This document shows positions 1-6,877 of a DNA stretch of 7,802 bases, one piece after another. The first letter of the stretch is position 1. Each line of letters starts with the position of its first letter. Made by a program: the position numbers and the translations under genes. Origin of the DNA: Kiloniellales bacterium (GTDB lineage Bacteria; Pseudomonadota; Alphaproteobacteria; Kiloniellales; JAKSDN01); contig JAKSDN010000565.1 in NCBI GenBank assembly GCA_022360075.1, forward strand, positions 1 through 7,802, in the 5' to 3' direction. The notes beneath the pieces are model-generated. The model did not search any database. It saw only the letters and a program-made list of their open reading frames with translations, and was not told the origin of the DNA.

Positions 1-377
1 ACGAGGGTCGCGCGACCGCTGCGCGCGTAGCGCCAGAGACCGACGCCGATGGCCGCCGCCAGGGCCGCGAGCAGCAGCCACTCGAGCAGCGAGATCTGCC
101 CGAAGGTGCCGAGGAAATGGTACTGCTGCGAACCCGTCCAGAGCTTCTTGAAGTTGCGCAGGCCGACGAAGCGCAGCTCGTAGCCGCCCGGCGCCAGCGC
201 GAACTTGGAAAGCGCCAGGTAGGCCGAGACGATCAAGGGAAAGATCGCGAAGGCGAGCAGGATCAGCACCGTGGGCAGGATCATCAGCTTCGCGGCCTGC
301 TGATCGGCCCATTCCGACAGACCCTGGCCGAGCGGCCGCTCGCCGCTCTCGATCCCCGGGGCAAGGCTCGAATTCAT
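1..377 (-). CDS. Sugar ABC transporter permease, MalF-like (CUT1), N-terminal part, cut by window edge
   Basis: Translating the minus strand from the ATG at 377 gives an open frame of about 125 codons to the left edge with no stop; the C-terminal two thirds lie outside. After a short cytoplasmic tail (MNSSLAPGIESGERPLGQ...) there is a hydrophobic segment at about residues 32-56 (ILPTVLILLAFAIFPLIVSA), then the periplasmic stretch typical of MalF-type permeases, including FVGLRNFKKLW at about 70-80, and a second hydrophobic segment at about 97-112. The 'F-V-G-L-x-N-F' motif after TM1 is a hallmark of CUT1 sugar permeases. The BPD_transp_1 domain with its EAA loop would lie beyond the window. 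It lies 78 nt downstream of the sugar-binding protein on the same strand, so the two probably form one importer in the inner membrane. A weak ribosome site (AGGTAG) precedes the ATG. The substrate cannot be read from this part. Confidence 0.85.
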   Translation of the reverse strand, partial: MNSSLAPGIESGERPLGQGLSEWADQQAAKLMILPTVLILLAFAIFPLIVSAYLALSKFALAPGGYELRFVGLRNFKKLWTGSQQYHFLGTFGQISLLEWLLLAALAAAIGVGLWRYARSGRATL

Positions 378-405
378 GCTGCTACCTAGGACCAGAGGAG
401 GCGGC

Positions 406-439
406 CGGCGCGACCCGGACCGAAACCGGCGTCGCGCCG
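406..439 (-). promoter_or_regulatory. Intercistronic stem-loop between binding protein and permease genes
   Basis: CGGCGCGAC (406-414) is perfectly complementary to GTCGCGCCG (431-439). Inside it CCGG (415-418) pairs with CCGG (426-429), leaving one bulged base (430) and a 7-nt loop, about 13 pairs in all and almost entirely G-C. It lies 17 nt after the binding-protein stop and 28 nt before the permease ATG. There is no T-run on the minus strand after it, so it is not a classical intrinsic terminator. By analogy with malE-malF-type operons it may protect the upstream mRNA from 3' decay or reduce read-through, keeping the binding protein in excess. The structure is seen; the role is inferred. 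Confidence 0.6.
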
Positions 440-455
440 ACCGAAACGTCTCGGA

Positions 456-1943
<1,488 letters not shown>

Positions 1944-2012
1944 CGAAGCCTCCCTCGTTCTTGTTGTCTTGGCGGGCTCACCGCGGCTCTCTGTCGGGAG
2001 GCCCGCCATTCG

Positions 2013-2030
2013 CTCGGCTTTTCCGCCGAG
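2013..2030. promoter_or_regulatory. Small hairpin upstream of the sugar-binding protein gene
   Basis: CTCGGC (2013-2018) and GCCGAG (2025-2030) form a perfect 6-bp stem with a 6-nt loop, about 70 nt upstream of the binding-protein ATG. It could lie in the 5' leader of that mRNA or follow the hydrolase gene, which ends at 2137. No T-run follows on the minus strand, so a terminator is not supported. The rest of the 193-nt gap (1944-2136) shows no gene. Confidence 0.3.
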
Positions 2031-2045
2031 GATTTGGATGGGCCT

Positions 2046-2075
2046 ATCTTGACGGACTCACCGCTGACTTGTCAC
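2046..2075 (-). promoter_or_regulatory. Possible promoter/operator for the sugar-binding protein gene
   Basis: On the minus strand GTGACA (2075-2070) resembles a -35 box (5 of 6), with a poor -10 candidate CAAGAT (2051-2046) 18 nt downstream. The -35 overlaps a perfect inverted repeat TGAC-TT-GTCA (2065-2074), a plausible repressor half-site pair. This would give a leader of about 100 nt before the ATG at 1943. The -10 match is weak, so this is only a candidate. Confidence 0.22.
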
Positions 2076-2136
2076 CACCGGGCGATCGTCGCGCGGAGGC
2101 AAGGTCCCGCGCGGTGGCCTTGTCCTCTGGCGATCC

Positions 2137-2979
2137 TTACGCTGGCCGTGCCTTCTCGGCGTCGAGCCGATAGAAAGTCGCGGCGCTCCGGCCCCAGATC
2201 GCCGCCGCGCCTTGTTCATCGCCGACGATCTCCTCGGCGGCCTCGCGCCAGCTATCGTAAGTGCCGGCGAGCGTGACCACCGGCCAGTCGCTGCCCCACA
2301 TCACCCGCTCGGGGCCGAAGCTCTGCAAGACCTGCCCGGCATAGGGTTTGAGGTCGTCGGCCGTCCAGCCGGGCTTGGCCTCGGTCACCAGGCCCGAGAG
2401 CTTGCAGTAGGCTGGCGTCTCCCGCGCGATGCGCTCCAGGCCCGCCGCCCAGCTATCGAAGGCGCCGTCGCGAATCTGCGGCTTCATGCAGTGATCGACG
2501 ACGACGCGCAGATCGGGATAGCGCGCGAAGAGCCGCAGGAAGTTGTCGAGATGCTGCGGGAAACCGAGCGCATCGAAGCTCAGCTCATGCTCGATCATCG
2601 CGCGATAGGCCCAGTCCAGGCGCGGCTCGAGCATCCAGTCGGGGGCGGGGATGTCCTGGATCATCGGCCGCAGGCCGCGGAACTTCGGGTGGGCGGCGAA
2701 ACGCTCCAGGTGGCGCCGATGCGCCGGCTCTTCGAAGTCGATCCAGCCGACCACGCCGGCCACGCAGTCGGCCGCATCGGCGATGCCGAGCATGTAGTCG
2801 GTCTCGGCGACGCTGGCAGCGGCCTGGACCAGAATCAGGGATTCGATGCCGTGGCGATTGAGATAAGGGCGCAAATCGCGCGGGTGGAAGTCTCGGTTGA
2901 TGGCCGCCAGATCGGGTGTGAGCCAGTCGTACTCGCCGCGGCTGAGCGACCAGAAGTGCACATGGGCGTCGATCTGCAC
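2137..2979 (-). CDS. COG3618-type amidohydrolase (TIM-barrel metal hydrolase, lactonase-like)
   Basis: This is a 280-aa amidohydrolase-related protein of the group that includes L-fuconolactonase and other sugar lactone hydrolases. The start is set at the GTG at 2979: GGAGAA lies 6 nt upstream, and the protein then begins MQIDAHVHFW, exactly where the family begins. The longer frame from an ATG at 3060 adds 27 residues that resemble nothing and has no good ribosome site. Visible family features are the metal motif HVH (H6, H8), RGLRP at 101-105, VVDHCMKP at 160-167 with H163, KLSGL at 193-197, and the C-terminal GSDWP at 229-233 with D231, a probable metal or catalytic aspartate. The enzyme is probably cytoplasmic, as no signal peptide is seen. 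It lies upstream of the sugar importer genes on the same strand, which fits hydrolysis of a sugar lactone formed after uptake and oxidation. The exact substrate is inference, since the family also acts on non-sugar lactones. Confidence 0.88.
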   Translation of the reverse strand: MQIDAHVHFWSLSRGEYDWLTPDLAAINRDFHPRDLRPYLNRHGIESLILVQAAASVAETDYMLGIADAADCVAGVVGWIDFEEPAHRRHLERFAAHPKFRGLRPMIQDIPAPDWMLEPRLDWAYRAMIEHELSFDALGFPQHLDNFLRLFARYPDLRVVVDHCMKPQIRDGAFDSWAAGLERIARETPAYCKLSGLVTEAKPGWTADDLKPYAGQVLQSFGPERVMWGSDWPVVTLAGTYDSWREAAEEIVGDEQGAAAIWGRSAATFYRLDAEKARPA

Positions 2980-2985
2980 GGTTGT

Positions 2986-2991
2986 TTCTCC
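2986..2991 (-). promoter_or_regulatory. Ribosome binding site that sets the GTG start of the hydrolase
   Basis: On the minus strand GGAGAA (2991-2986) is followed by 6 nt and then GTG (2979-2977). It supports the short 280-aa form over the longer frame starting at 3060. Confidence 0.6.
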
Positions 2992-3057
2992 GGTGAGGCG
3001 GTACACGTGCCAGGACGGCGAGCGGCTTTGGACGAGGGGCTCGGGTAGGAAACCAGA

Positions 3058-3086
3058 CATGCTAGCATGCCGGCTGGCTTTGTCCC
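3058..3086. promoter_or_regulatory. Divergent promoter region with 12-bp palindrome
   Basis: The 119-nt space between the divergent GTG (2979) and TTG (3099) starts contains the perfect palindrome CATGCTAGCATG (3058-3069). On the minus strand TAGCAT (3064-3059) can act as a -10, with GGGACA (3086-3081) as a -35 at 16-nt spacing (each 4 of 6), giving a start point near 3050 for the hydrolase mRNA. The symmetry places a second TAGCAT on the plus strand (3063-3068), but I see no good -35 for it. The palindrome could equally be an operator. The sequence is certain; the function is a guess. Confidence 0.35.
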
Positions 3087-3087
3087 C

Positions 3088-3094
3088 AGGAGAG
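3088..3094 (+). promoter_or_regulatory. Ribosome binding site that sets the TTG start of the DUF1194 gene
   Basis: AGGAGAG is followed by 4 nt (TTCC) and TTG at 3099. No ATG or GTG start compatible with the signal peptide lies nearby. Confidence 0.6.
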
Positions 3095-3098
3095 TTCC

Positions 3099-3875
3099 TT
3101 GAACCTTCGACCCCGCTTCGGTTTGGCCGTCATCCTCTGCATCTCGTCTCTGCTCTGGCTGGCCGCGCCCGCGAGAGCCGCGACCGAGGTCGATCTCGAG
3201 CTGGTGCTGGCGGTCGATGCCTCGGGCAGCGTCGACGATGGCGAGTTCGCCTTGCAGCTCGGCGGCATCGCCGCGGCCCTGCGCGATCCGGAAGTCCTGG
3301 CTGCGATTCGCTCCGGCCCGACGGGACGGATTGCCGTGACGCTCGCGGTCTGGGCCGAGGCGAACCGGCCCAAGGGCGCCTTGCCGTGGCGAATTGTCTC
3401 CGACGCTTCGAGCCTCGCCGCCTTCGCGCGCGAAGTGGAAACCGCCGGCCGCATGATCCCGGCCGGCGGCACCGGCATCGGCAAGGCGATCTGGTTCTCG
3501 GTCGGTCTGATCGAGCGCAACGGGATCGAGGCCCCGCGACGCGTGATCGACATCTCGGGTGATGGCCGGGAGACGGCCTTTCGAGAATGGAGCGTCCCGG
3601 TCGGTCAGGCTCGGCAGATCGCGCGCTCGCGGGCCGTGACGGTCAATGGCCTGGCGATCCTCAACGAGGAGCCGGACCTGGAGGCCTACTACCGAGCGCA
3701 GGTGATCGTCGGGGCCGGCGCGTTTACGCTTGCTGCCCGCACCTACGAGGACTTCGCCGCAGCCATGCGCCGAAAGCTGATCCGCGAGATCGAGTATCAA
3801 CCGGAGGTCAGCCAAGATCGGCCGACCGCCTCACCTGCCAGGCTTGCCGCCGGTCGCGGCGATGGGCCAGACTAG
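3099..3875 (+). CDS. Secreted DUF1194 protein (von Willebrand factor A-like)
   Basis: This 258-aa protein has a Sec signal peptide: MNLRPRF, a hydrophobic core at 8-23 and an ARA-A type cleavage near residue 27. It is therefore probably periplasmic. The start is TTG at 3099, with AGGAGAG just upstream. The mature part is a von Willebrand A-like domain of the DUF1194 type. The metal-ion site is visible as DASGS at 40-44 (DxSxS) and the threonine of GGTGIGKA at 123-130, followed by the characteristic strand VIDISGDGRE at 149-158 and NGLAI at 183-187. The C-terminal RRKLIREI (224-231) is also typical of the family; the last 25 residues are polar and probably disordered. The biological role of DUF1194 is not established. 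vWA domains usually bind a protein partner through a divalent metal. It precedes the CoA-transferase-like genes by 39 nt on the same strand, which may reflect co-transcription but not necessarily shared function. Confidence 0.88.
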   Translation: MNLRPRFGLAVILCISSLLWLAAPARAATEVDLELVLAVDASGSVDDGEFALQLGGIAAALRDPEVLAAIRSGPTGRIAVTLAVWAEANRPKGALPWRIVSDASSLAAFAREVETAGRMIPAGGTGIGKAIWFSVGLIERNGIEAPRRVIDISGDGRETAFREWSVPVGQARQIARSRAVTVNGLAILNEEPDLEAYYRAQVIVGAGAFTLAARTYEDFAAAMRRKLIREIEYQPEVSQDRPTASPARLAAGRGDGPD

Positions 3876-3895
3876 GAGGATCATCCGATTGATCC
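3874..3895 (+). promoter_or_regulatory. Strong Shine-Dalgarno overlapped by a hairpin before CoA-transferase A
   Basis: AGGAGG (3874-3879) overlaps the DUF1194 stop codon but lies 35 nt from the ATG at 3915, too far to serve it directly. GGATCA (3878-3883) pairs perfectly with TGATCC (3890-3895) around a 6-nt loop, so the hairpin covers the end of the Shine-Dalgarno. A nearer, weaker site, GAGAAGG (3899-3905), lies 9 nt before the ATG. The layout suggests either a short upstream reading frame starting at TTG 3889 or translational coupling. Confidence 0.4.
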
Positions 3896-3918
3896 GAAGA
3901 GAAGGCGTAACGGCATGA
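3889..3918 (+). CDS. Possible 9-residue upstream reading frame (leader/coupling peptide)
   Basis: TTG at 3889 lies 9 nt after the perfect Shine-Dalgarno AGGAGG and opens a frame coding for M-I-R-R-E-G-V-T-A. Its TGA (3916-3918) overlaps the ATG of the CoA-transferase A gene as ATGA. Ribosomes finishing it would be well placed to restart on the main gene. The frame is too short for coding statistics, so this rests only on the position of the ribosome site and the overlap. Confidence 0.25.
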   Translation: MIRREGVTA

Positions 3919-4736
3919 CGCCGGTTTCCGTTGAAGACTTGGTTGCGCGGATTCCCGACAGGACGTCCCTCGCCCTGCCGCCGGACTATTCCGGTTGCGC
4001 CATGGCGGCCGTGCGGGCGTTGATTCGGCGCGGCGTGCGGGATCTGCATCTCATCGGCGTTCCGCAGCTCGGGCTTCAGGCCGACCTCCTGGTCGGTGCC
4101 GGCTGCGTCGGCACTCTCGAGTCGGCGGCGGTGACGCTCGGTGAGCAAGGCCTGGCGCCGCGCTTCACCGCGGCGGTCAAGGCCGGGACGATCGCGCTCA
4201 AGGACTCGACTTGTCCGGCGATCCATGCCGGCTTGCAGGCGGCCGAGAAGGGTATCCCCTTCATGCCGCTGCGCGGCATCCTCGGCTCGGACCTGCTGAC
4301 GCATCGCGACGACTGGCACGTGATCGACAATCCCTACGGGTCCGATGACGCAGAGGATCCGATCGTGCTCTTGCCGGCGATCCAGCCCGACGTGGCGCTG
4401 TTCCATGCGGCCATGGCGGACCGCCAAGGCAACGTCTGGATCGGCGTGCGCCGCGAGCTGATGCTGATGGCGCATGCGGCCAAGCAGACGCTGGTGACGG
4501 TCGAGCGCGTGGTCGAGCACGACCTGCTGGCCGACGACAAGAGCGCCGCCGGCACCATCCCCGCGCTCTACGTGACCGAGATCGCCGAGGCGGCGCGGGG
4601 CGCCTGGCCGCTCGGTCTGCGTGGTCACTACGCGGCGGATACGGCGCACTTGGCGCTTTACGTTCGAGAGGCCGCGAGCGAAGAGGGCTTCGCGCGCTAT
4701 CTCCGAGACCAGATCCTGGCAAAGCAGGCGGCGTGA
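3915..4736 (+). CDS. CoA-transferase family subunit A (glutaconate CoA-transferase A-like; function uncertain)
   Basis: This 273-aa cytoplasmic protein belongs to the class I CoA-transferase alpha-subunit family. The ATG at 3915 gives MTPVSVEDLVARIPD, the normal family opening. Recognisable features are AMAAVRALIRRGVRDLHLIG at 29-48, the GLQAA...GIPFMPLRGILGSD stretch at 106-125, LLPAIQPDVALFHA at 153-166, D-x-x-GNVWIG at 169-177, and LVTVERVV at 194-201. At 21-27 it has LPPDYSG, where family members I recall have a glycine-rich GGF/GGW motif. C100 (DSTCPAI) falls near the position where, in IpdA of the mycobacterial ring-cleaving hydrolase IpdAB, I recall an acidic catalytic residue. It pairs with the next gene, whose start overlaps its stop. 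Close relatives are often labelled 'CoA synthetase', which the fold does not support. The acyl substrate is unknown; a hydrolase acting on an acyl-CoA is an alternative. Confidence 0.82.
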   Translation: MTPVSVEDLVARIPDRTSLALPPDYSGCAMAAVRALIRRGVRDLHLIGVPQLGLQADLLVGAGCVGTLESAAVTLGEQGLAPRFTAAVKAGTIALKDSTCPAIHAGLQAAEKGIPFMPLRGILGSDLLTHRDDWHVIDNPYGSDDAEDPIVLLPAIQPDVALFHAAMADRQGNVWIGVRRELMLMAHAAKQTLVTVERVVEHDLLADDKSAAGTIPALYVTEIAEAARGAWPLGLRGHYAADTAHLALYVREAASEEGFARYLRDQILAKQAA

Positions 4737-5479
4737 TGGATTGCCGACCGGAGGAGTTGCTGATCGCGGCGATCGCCGCGCGCCTCGACGGCCTGGGCCA
4801 CGTCGCGGTCGGCGCGGCCTCGCCGATCCCCGGCGCTGCGGCGCTGCTGGCCCGCGCGCGCGGCGGCGGCCAGCCGCGGGTCTCAATCCTGGGCAGCGTG
4901 ACGCAGAATCCCTTCACCGACGGCGGACGCGAGCTCTTCGACTGTGCGGCCCAGGGCCGGATCGATGCCTTCTTCCTCGGCGGCGTCCAGATCGACGGGG
5001 CGGCCAACATCAACCTGGTCGGCGTCGGCGGCTACCCGCGCAGCAAGGCACGCTTTCCCGGCAGCTTCGGCTCGGCCTATCTCTACCACCTGGTTCCGCG
5101 GGTGATCCTGTTCCGCGAGGAGCACAGCCCGCGCACCCTGGTGCCGAAAGTGGAGTTCGTTAGCGCTGCGGGTACCTCGCCGCCGAACCACTATCGCCCG
5201 GGGGGACCTTACGCCCTGATCACCGGACGCTGCCTCTTCGCCTTCGACCGGACCCGCGGCCGCTTCCGCCTGGAAAGCCTGCACCCGGGCCAGAGCCTGG
5301 AAGGGGTCCGCGCCCAGACCGGCTTCGACTTCGACGTGGCGGCCAATCTGCGCGAGACCGAGACGCCGGACCCGGCCACTCTGGCGCTGATCCGCGGCCC
5401 GGTGGCCAAGGCCGTCGCCGAGACCTATCCCGCCTTCGCCCAGCAGGTCTTCGGGCAAAGCAAGACCCACGCCGCCTAG
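4736..5479 (+). CDS. CoA-transferase family subunit B (GctB/IpdB-like), apparently lacking the catalytic glutamate
   Basis: This 247-aa protein is the beta partner of the preceding gene. The ATG at 4736 shares its A with the upstream TGA; a GTG at 4733 is also possible and would overlap by 4 nt. Either arrangement implies translational coupling. Family features are HVAVGAASPIPGAAALLA at 22-39, AFFLGGVQIDGAANINLVGVG at 78-98, SKARFPGSFG at 103-112, PKVEFVSAAG at 137-146, and the C-terminal SLHPGQSLEGVRAQTGFDFD at 181-200, all aligning well with glutaconate CoA-transferase B and IpdB as I remember them. In GctB the catalytic Glu (E54) follows a short strand (VESG); here the same strand reads SILGSVTQ (50-57), with Gly53 or Val55 at that place depending on alignment. 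The usual covalent glutamyl-CoA mechanism would then not work, so it may be a hydrolase/lyase like IpdAB or may use another residue. Confidence 0.82.
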   Translation: MDCRPEELLIAAIAARLDGLGHVAVGAASPIPGAAALLARARGGGQPRVSILGSVTQNPFTDGGRELFDCAAQGRIDAFFLGGVQIDGAANINLVGVGGYPRSKARFPGSFGSAYLYHLVPRVILFREEHSPRTLVPKVEFVSAAGTSPPNHYRPGGPYALITGRCLFAFDRTRGRFRLESLHPGQSLEGVRAQTGFDFDVAANLRETETPDPATLALIRGPVAKAVAETYPAFAQQVFGQSKTHAA

Positions 5480-5489
5480 GAGAGGCTTC

Positions 5490-6692
5490 ATGACCGAACA
5501 GGGGACCGGCGCGCTCGCCGGCATCACCGTCATCGACCTGACCCGCGTGCTCGGCGGGCCCTACTGCACGCAGATCCTGGGCGACAACGGCGCCGACGTG
5601 ATCAAGATCGAGCCGCCGCAGGGCGACGAAGTGCGCGATTGGGGCCCGCCCTTCGACGAGGACGACGCCTCCTACTTCATCGGCGTGAACCGCAACAAGC
5701 GGGCCCTGGCCCTCGACCTATCGCGGCCGGAGGGGCGGGAGGTGCTGCTGCGCCTTTTGGAGCGGGCCGACGTGCTCATCGAGAACTATAAGCCGGGCGC
5801 CATGGAAAAGTGGGGGCTCGGCTACGAGGCCGTGCTCAAGGCACGCTTTCCGCGGCTGGTGCACTGTCGGATCAGCGGCTTCGGCGCGACGGGGCCGCTC
5901 GGCGGCCTGCCGGGCTACGATGCGGCCGTTCAGGCCATGACCGGCATGTTCAGCGTCAACGGCACCGAGGATTCCGGCGCGACGCGCATCGGCATCCCCC
6001 TGGTCGACCTCGGCACCGGGCTCTACGCGGCGATCGGCATCCTCATGGCCCTGATGGAGCGCACGCACTCCGGCGAGGGTCAGTACCTGGACATGACGCT
6101 CTACGACTCGGGCGTCGCGCTCATGCATCCGCACATCCCGAACTTCCTGGTCGGCGGCAAGCTGCCGGGGCTGACCGGCAACGCCCATCCGAACATCTCC
6201 CCTTACGACAAGTTCCCGACCCGCACGGTCGAGATCTTCTTGGCCGTCGGCAACGACCGCGCCTTCTCCCGGCTGTGCGGCGAGCTCGGGCGACCGGAGC
6301 TGGCCGAGGAGCCGCGCTTCCGCCACAACAAGGACCGCATCGGCAACAGGGCGGCGCTGACCGAGATCCTCGCCGAGCTGCTGGCCGAGCACGACGGCGA
6401 GGCGCTCTGCGCCCGCCTGCTGGAGATCGGCGTGCCGGCCGGCGCGGTCCAGAACACCGAGCAGGTGCTCGCGCATCCGCACACGGGGCACCGCGGCATG
6501 GTCGCCGAGCACGACGGCTATCGCGGCTGGGGCAATCCCATCAAGCTGTCGCGCACGCCCGGCCAAGTCCGCCGCCGCCCGCCGCGCTTCGCCCAGCACG
6601 GGCGCGAGGTCTTGGCGGAGTTCGGTTTCTCGGGAGAGGAGATCGAAGCGCTGGCGGGCGAAGGCGTGCTGGTGGAGACGCGGCGGCGGTGA
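5490..6692 (+). CDS. CaiB/BaiF family (class III) CoA-transferase
   Basis: This is a full-length 400-aa class III CoA-transferase, which moves CoA between a CoA thioester and a free carboxylic acid in the cytoplasm. AGGAGAGG, 4 nt before the ATG, supports the start. The family order is intact: LAGITVIDLTRVLGGPYCTQ at 9-28, GADVIKIEPPQGDEVR at 34-49, the NRNKRALALDL motif at 67-77, ADVLIENYKPGAMEKWGLGY at 93-112, the SGFGATGP and PGYD segments at 129-144, and the catalytic aspartate D173 in PLVDLGTGLYA (170-180). It is followed by GEGQYLDMTLYDS at about 195-207 and GNAHPNISPYDKF. The length is normal and no key residue appears missing. It starts 10 nt after the B subunit, so all three CoA genes are probably one operon. 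The donor and acceptor cannot be read from sequence; relatives include racemases (amacr-like), but the overall pattern here is that of transferases. Confidence 0.92.
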   Translation: MTEQGTGALAGITVIDLTRVLGGPYCTQILGDNGADVIKIEPPQGDEVRDWGPPFDEDDASYFIGVNRNKRALALDLSRPEGREVLLRLLERADVLIENYKPGAMEKWGLGYEAVLKARFPRLVHCRISGFGATGPLGGLPGYDAAVQAMTGMFSVNGTEDSGATRIGIPLVDLGTGLYAAIGILMALMERTHSGEGQYLDMTLYDSGVALMHPHIPNFLVGGKLPGLTGNAHPNISPYDKFPTRTVEIFLAVGNDRAFSRLCGELGRPELAEEPRFRHNKDRIGNRAALTEILAELLAEHDGEALCARLLEIGVPAGAVQNTEQVLAHPHTGHRGMVAEHDGYRGWGNPIKLSRTPGQVRRRPPRFAQHGREVLAEFGFSGEEIEALAGEGVLVETRRR

Positions 6693-6702
6693 ATTTTCCC
6701 CG

Positions 6703-6812
6703 CTGTCATCCTCGGACAAGCGTCACAAAGTGACGCGCCGATCCGAGGATCCAAGGAAGGGCCCGAGCGCGATATCGAAATGGATCCTCGGGTCTTCGCC
6801 CGAGGATGACAG
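6703..6812. repeat. Head-to-head palindromic repeat pair (REP/BIME-like), one unit with a nested hairpin
   Basis: The ends CTGTCATCCTCGG (6703-6715) and CCGAGGATGACAG (6800-6812) are perfect 13-bp inverted repeats. Each half is also a palindrome by itself. In the left unit ATCCTCGGA (6708-6716) pairs with TCCGAGGAT (6742-6750), and its loop contains a further perfect hairpin GCGTCAC-AAA-GTGACGC (6720-6736). In the right unit ATCCTCGGG (6784-6792) pairs with CCCGAGGAT (6799-6807) around TCTTCG. Both units share TGTCATCCTCGG...CCGAGGATCCA in opposite orientation. It lies between convergent genes (stops at 6692 and 6880) and could stabilise or terminate both transcripts. Similar TGTCATCCTCGG units are, to my recollection, dispersed in alphaproteobacterial genomes. 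I see no target-site duplication. Confidence 0.85.
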
Positions 6813-6819
6813 ATGGGGG

Positions 6820-6866
6820 AGGCGAGTGCCGTTGCCGCACCGGCCGATGCCGGCTCGCAATGACGG
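6820..6866. repeat. Possible degenerate second repeat unit with small hairpin
   Basis: CCGGC (6840-6844) and GCCGG (6849-6853) form a 5-bp stem with a 4-nt loop, followed by TCGCAATGACGG. On the minus strand this reads CCGTCATTGCGAGCCGGC, resembling the GTCATTGCGAG units seen in intergenic repeats of many proteobacteria. Repetition cannot be shown within this window. Confidence 0.4.
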
Positions 6867-6877
6867 CGGCGTGCGTC

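Noticed and set aside
2212..3048. Plus-strand open frame antisense to the hydrolase gene
   Set aside because: The hydrolase on the minus strand has clear catalytic motifs; the antisense translation resembles no family and arises from codon-position bias.
2977..3060. Extension of the hydrolase to the ATG at 3060
   Set aside because: The extra 27 residues show no homology and no ribosome site, while GGAGAA precedes the GTG at 2979, where the conserved family N-terminus starts.
3831..4886. Minus-strand open frame of 351 codons opposite the CoA-transferase A gene
   Set aside because: Its product is low-complexity and rich in Arg, Gly and His, and it opposes a gene with full family conservation.
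5718..6733. Long antisense (5718-6719) and alternative-frame (5810-6733) readings across the CaiB-type gene
   Set aside because: The class III CoA-transferase frame has intact motifs from end to end; the others are its shadows.
6703..6812. Interpretation of the inverted-repeat element as a complete insertion sequence or MITE
   Set aside because: No transposase and no target-site duplication are seen, and each half is itself a palindrome, which fits REP/BIME-like units better.
6693..6877. Classical intrinsic terminators between the convergent genes
   Set aside because: Hairpins are present but none is followed by a T-run on either strand, so termination is possible but not shown.
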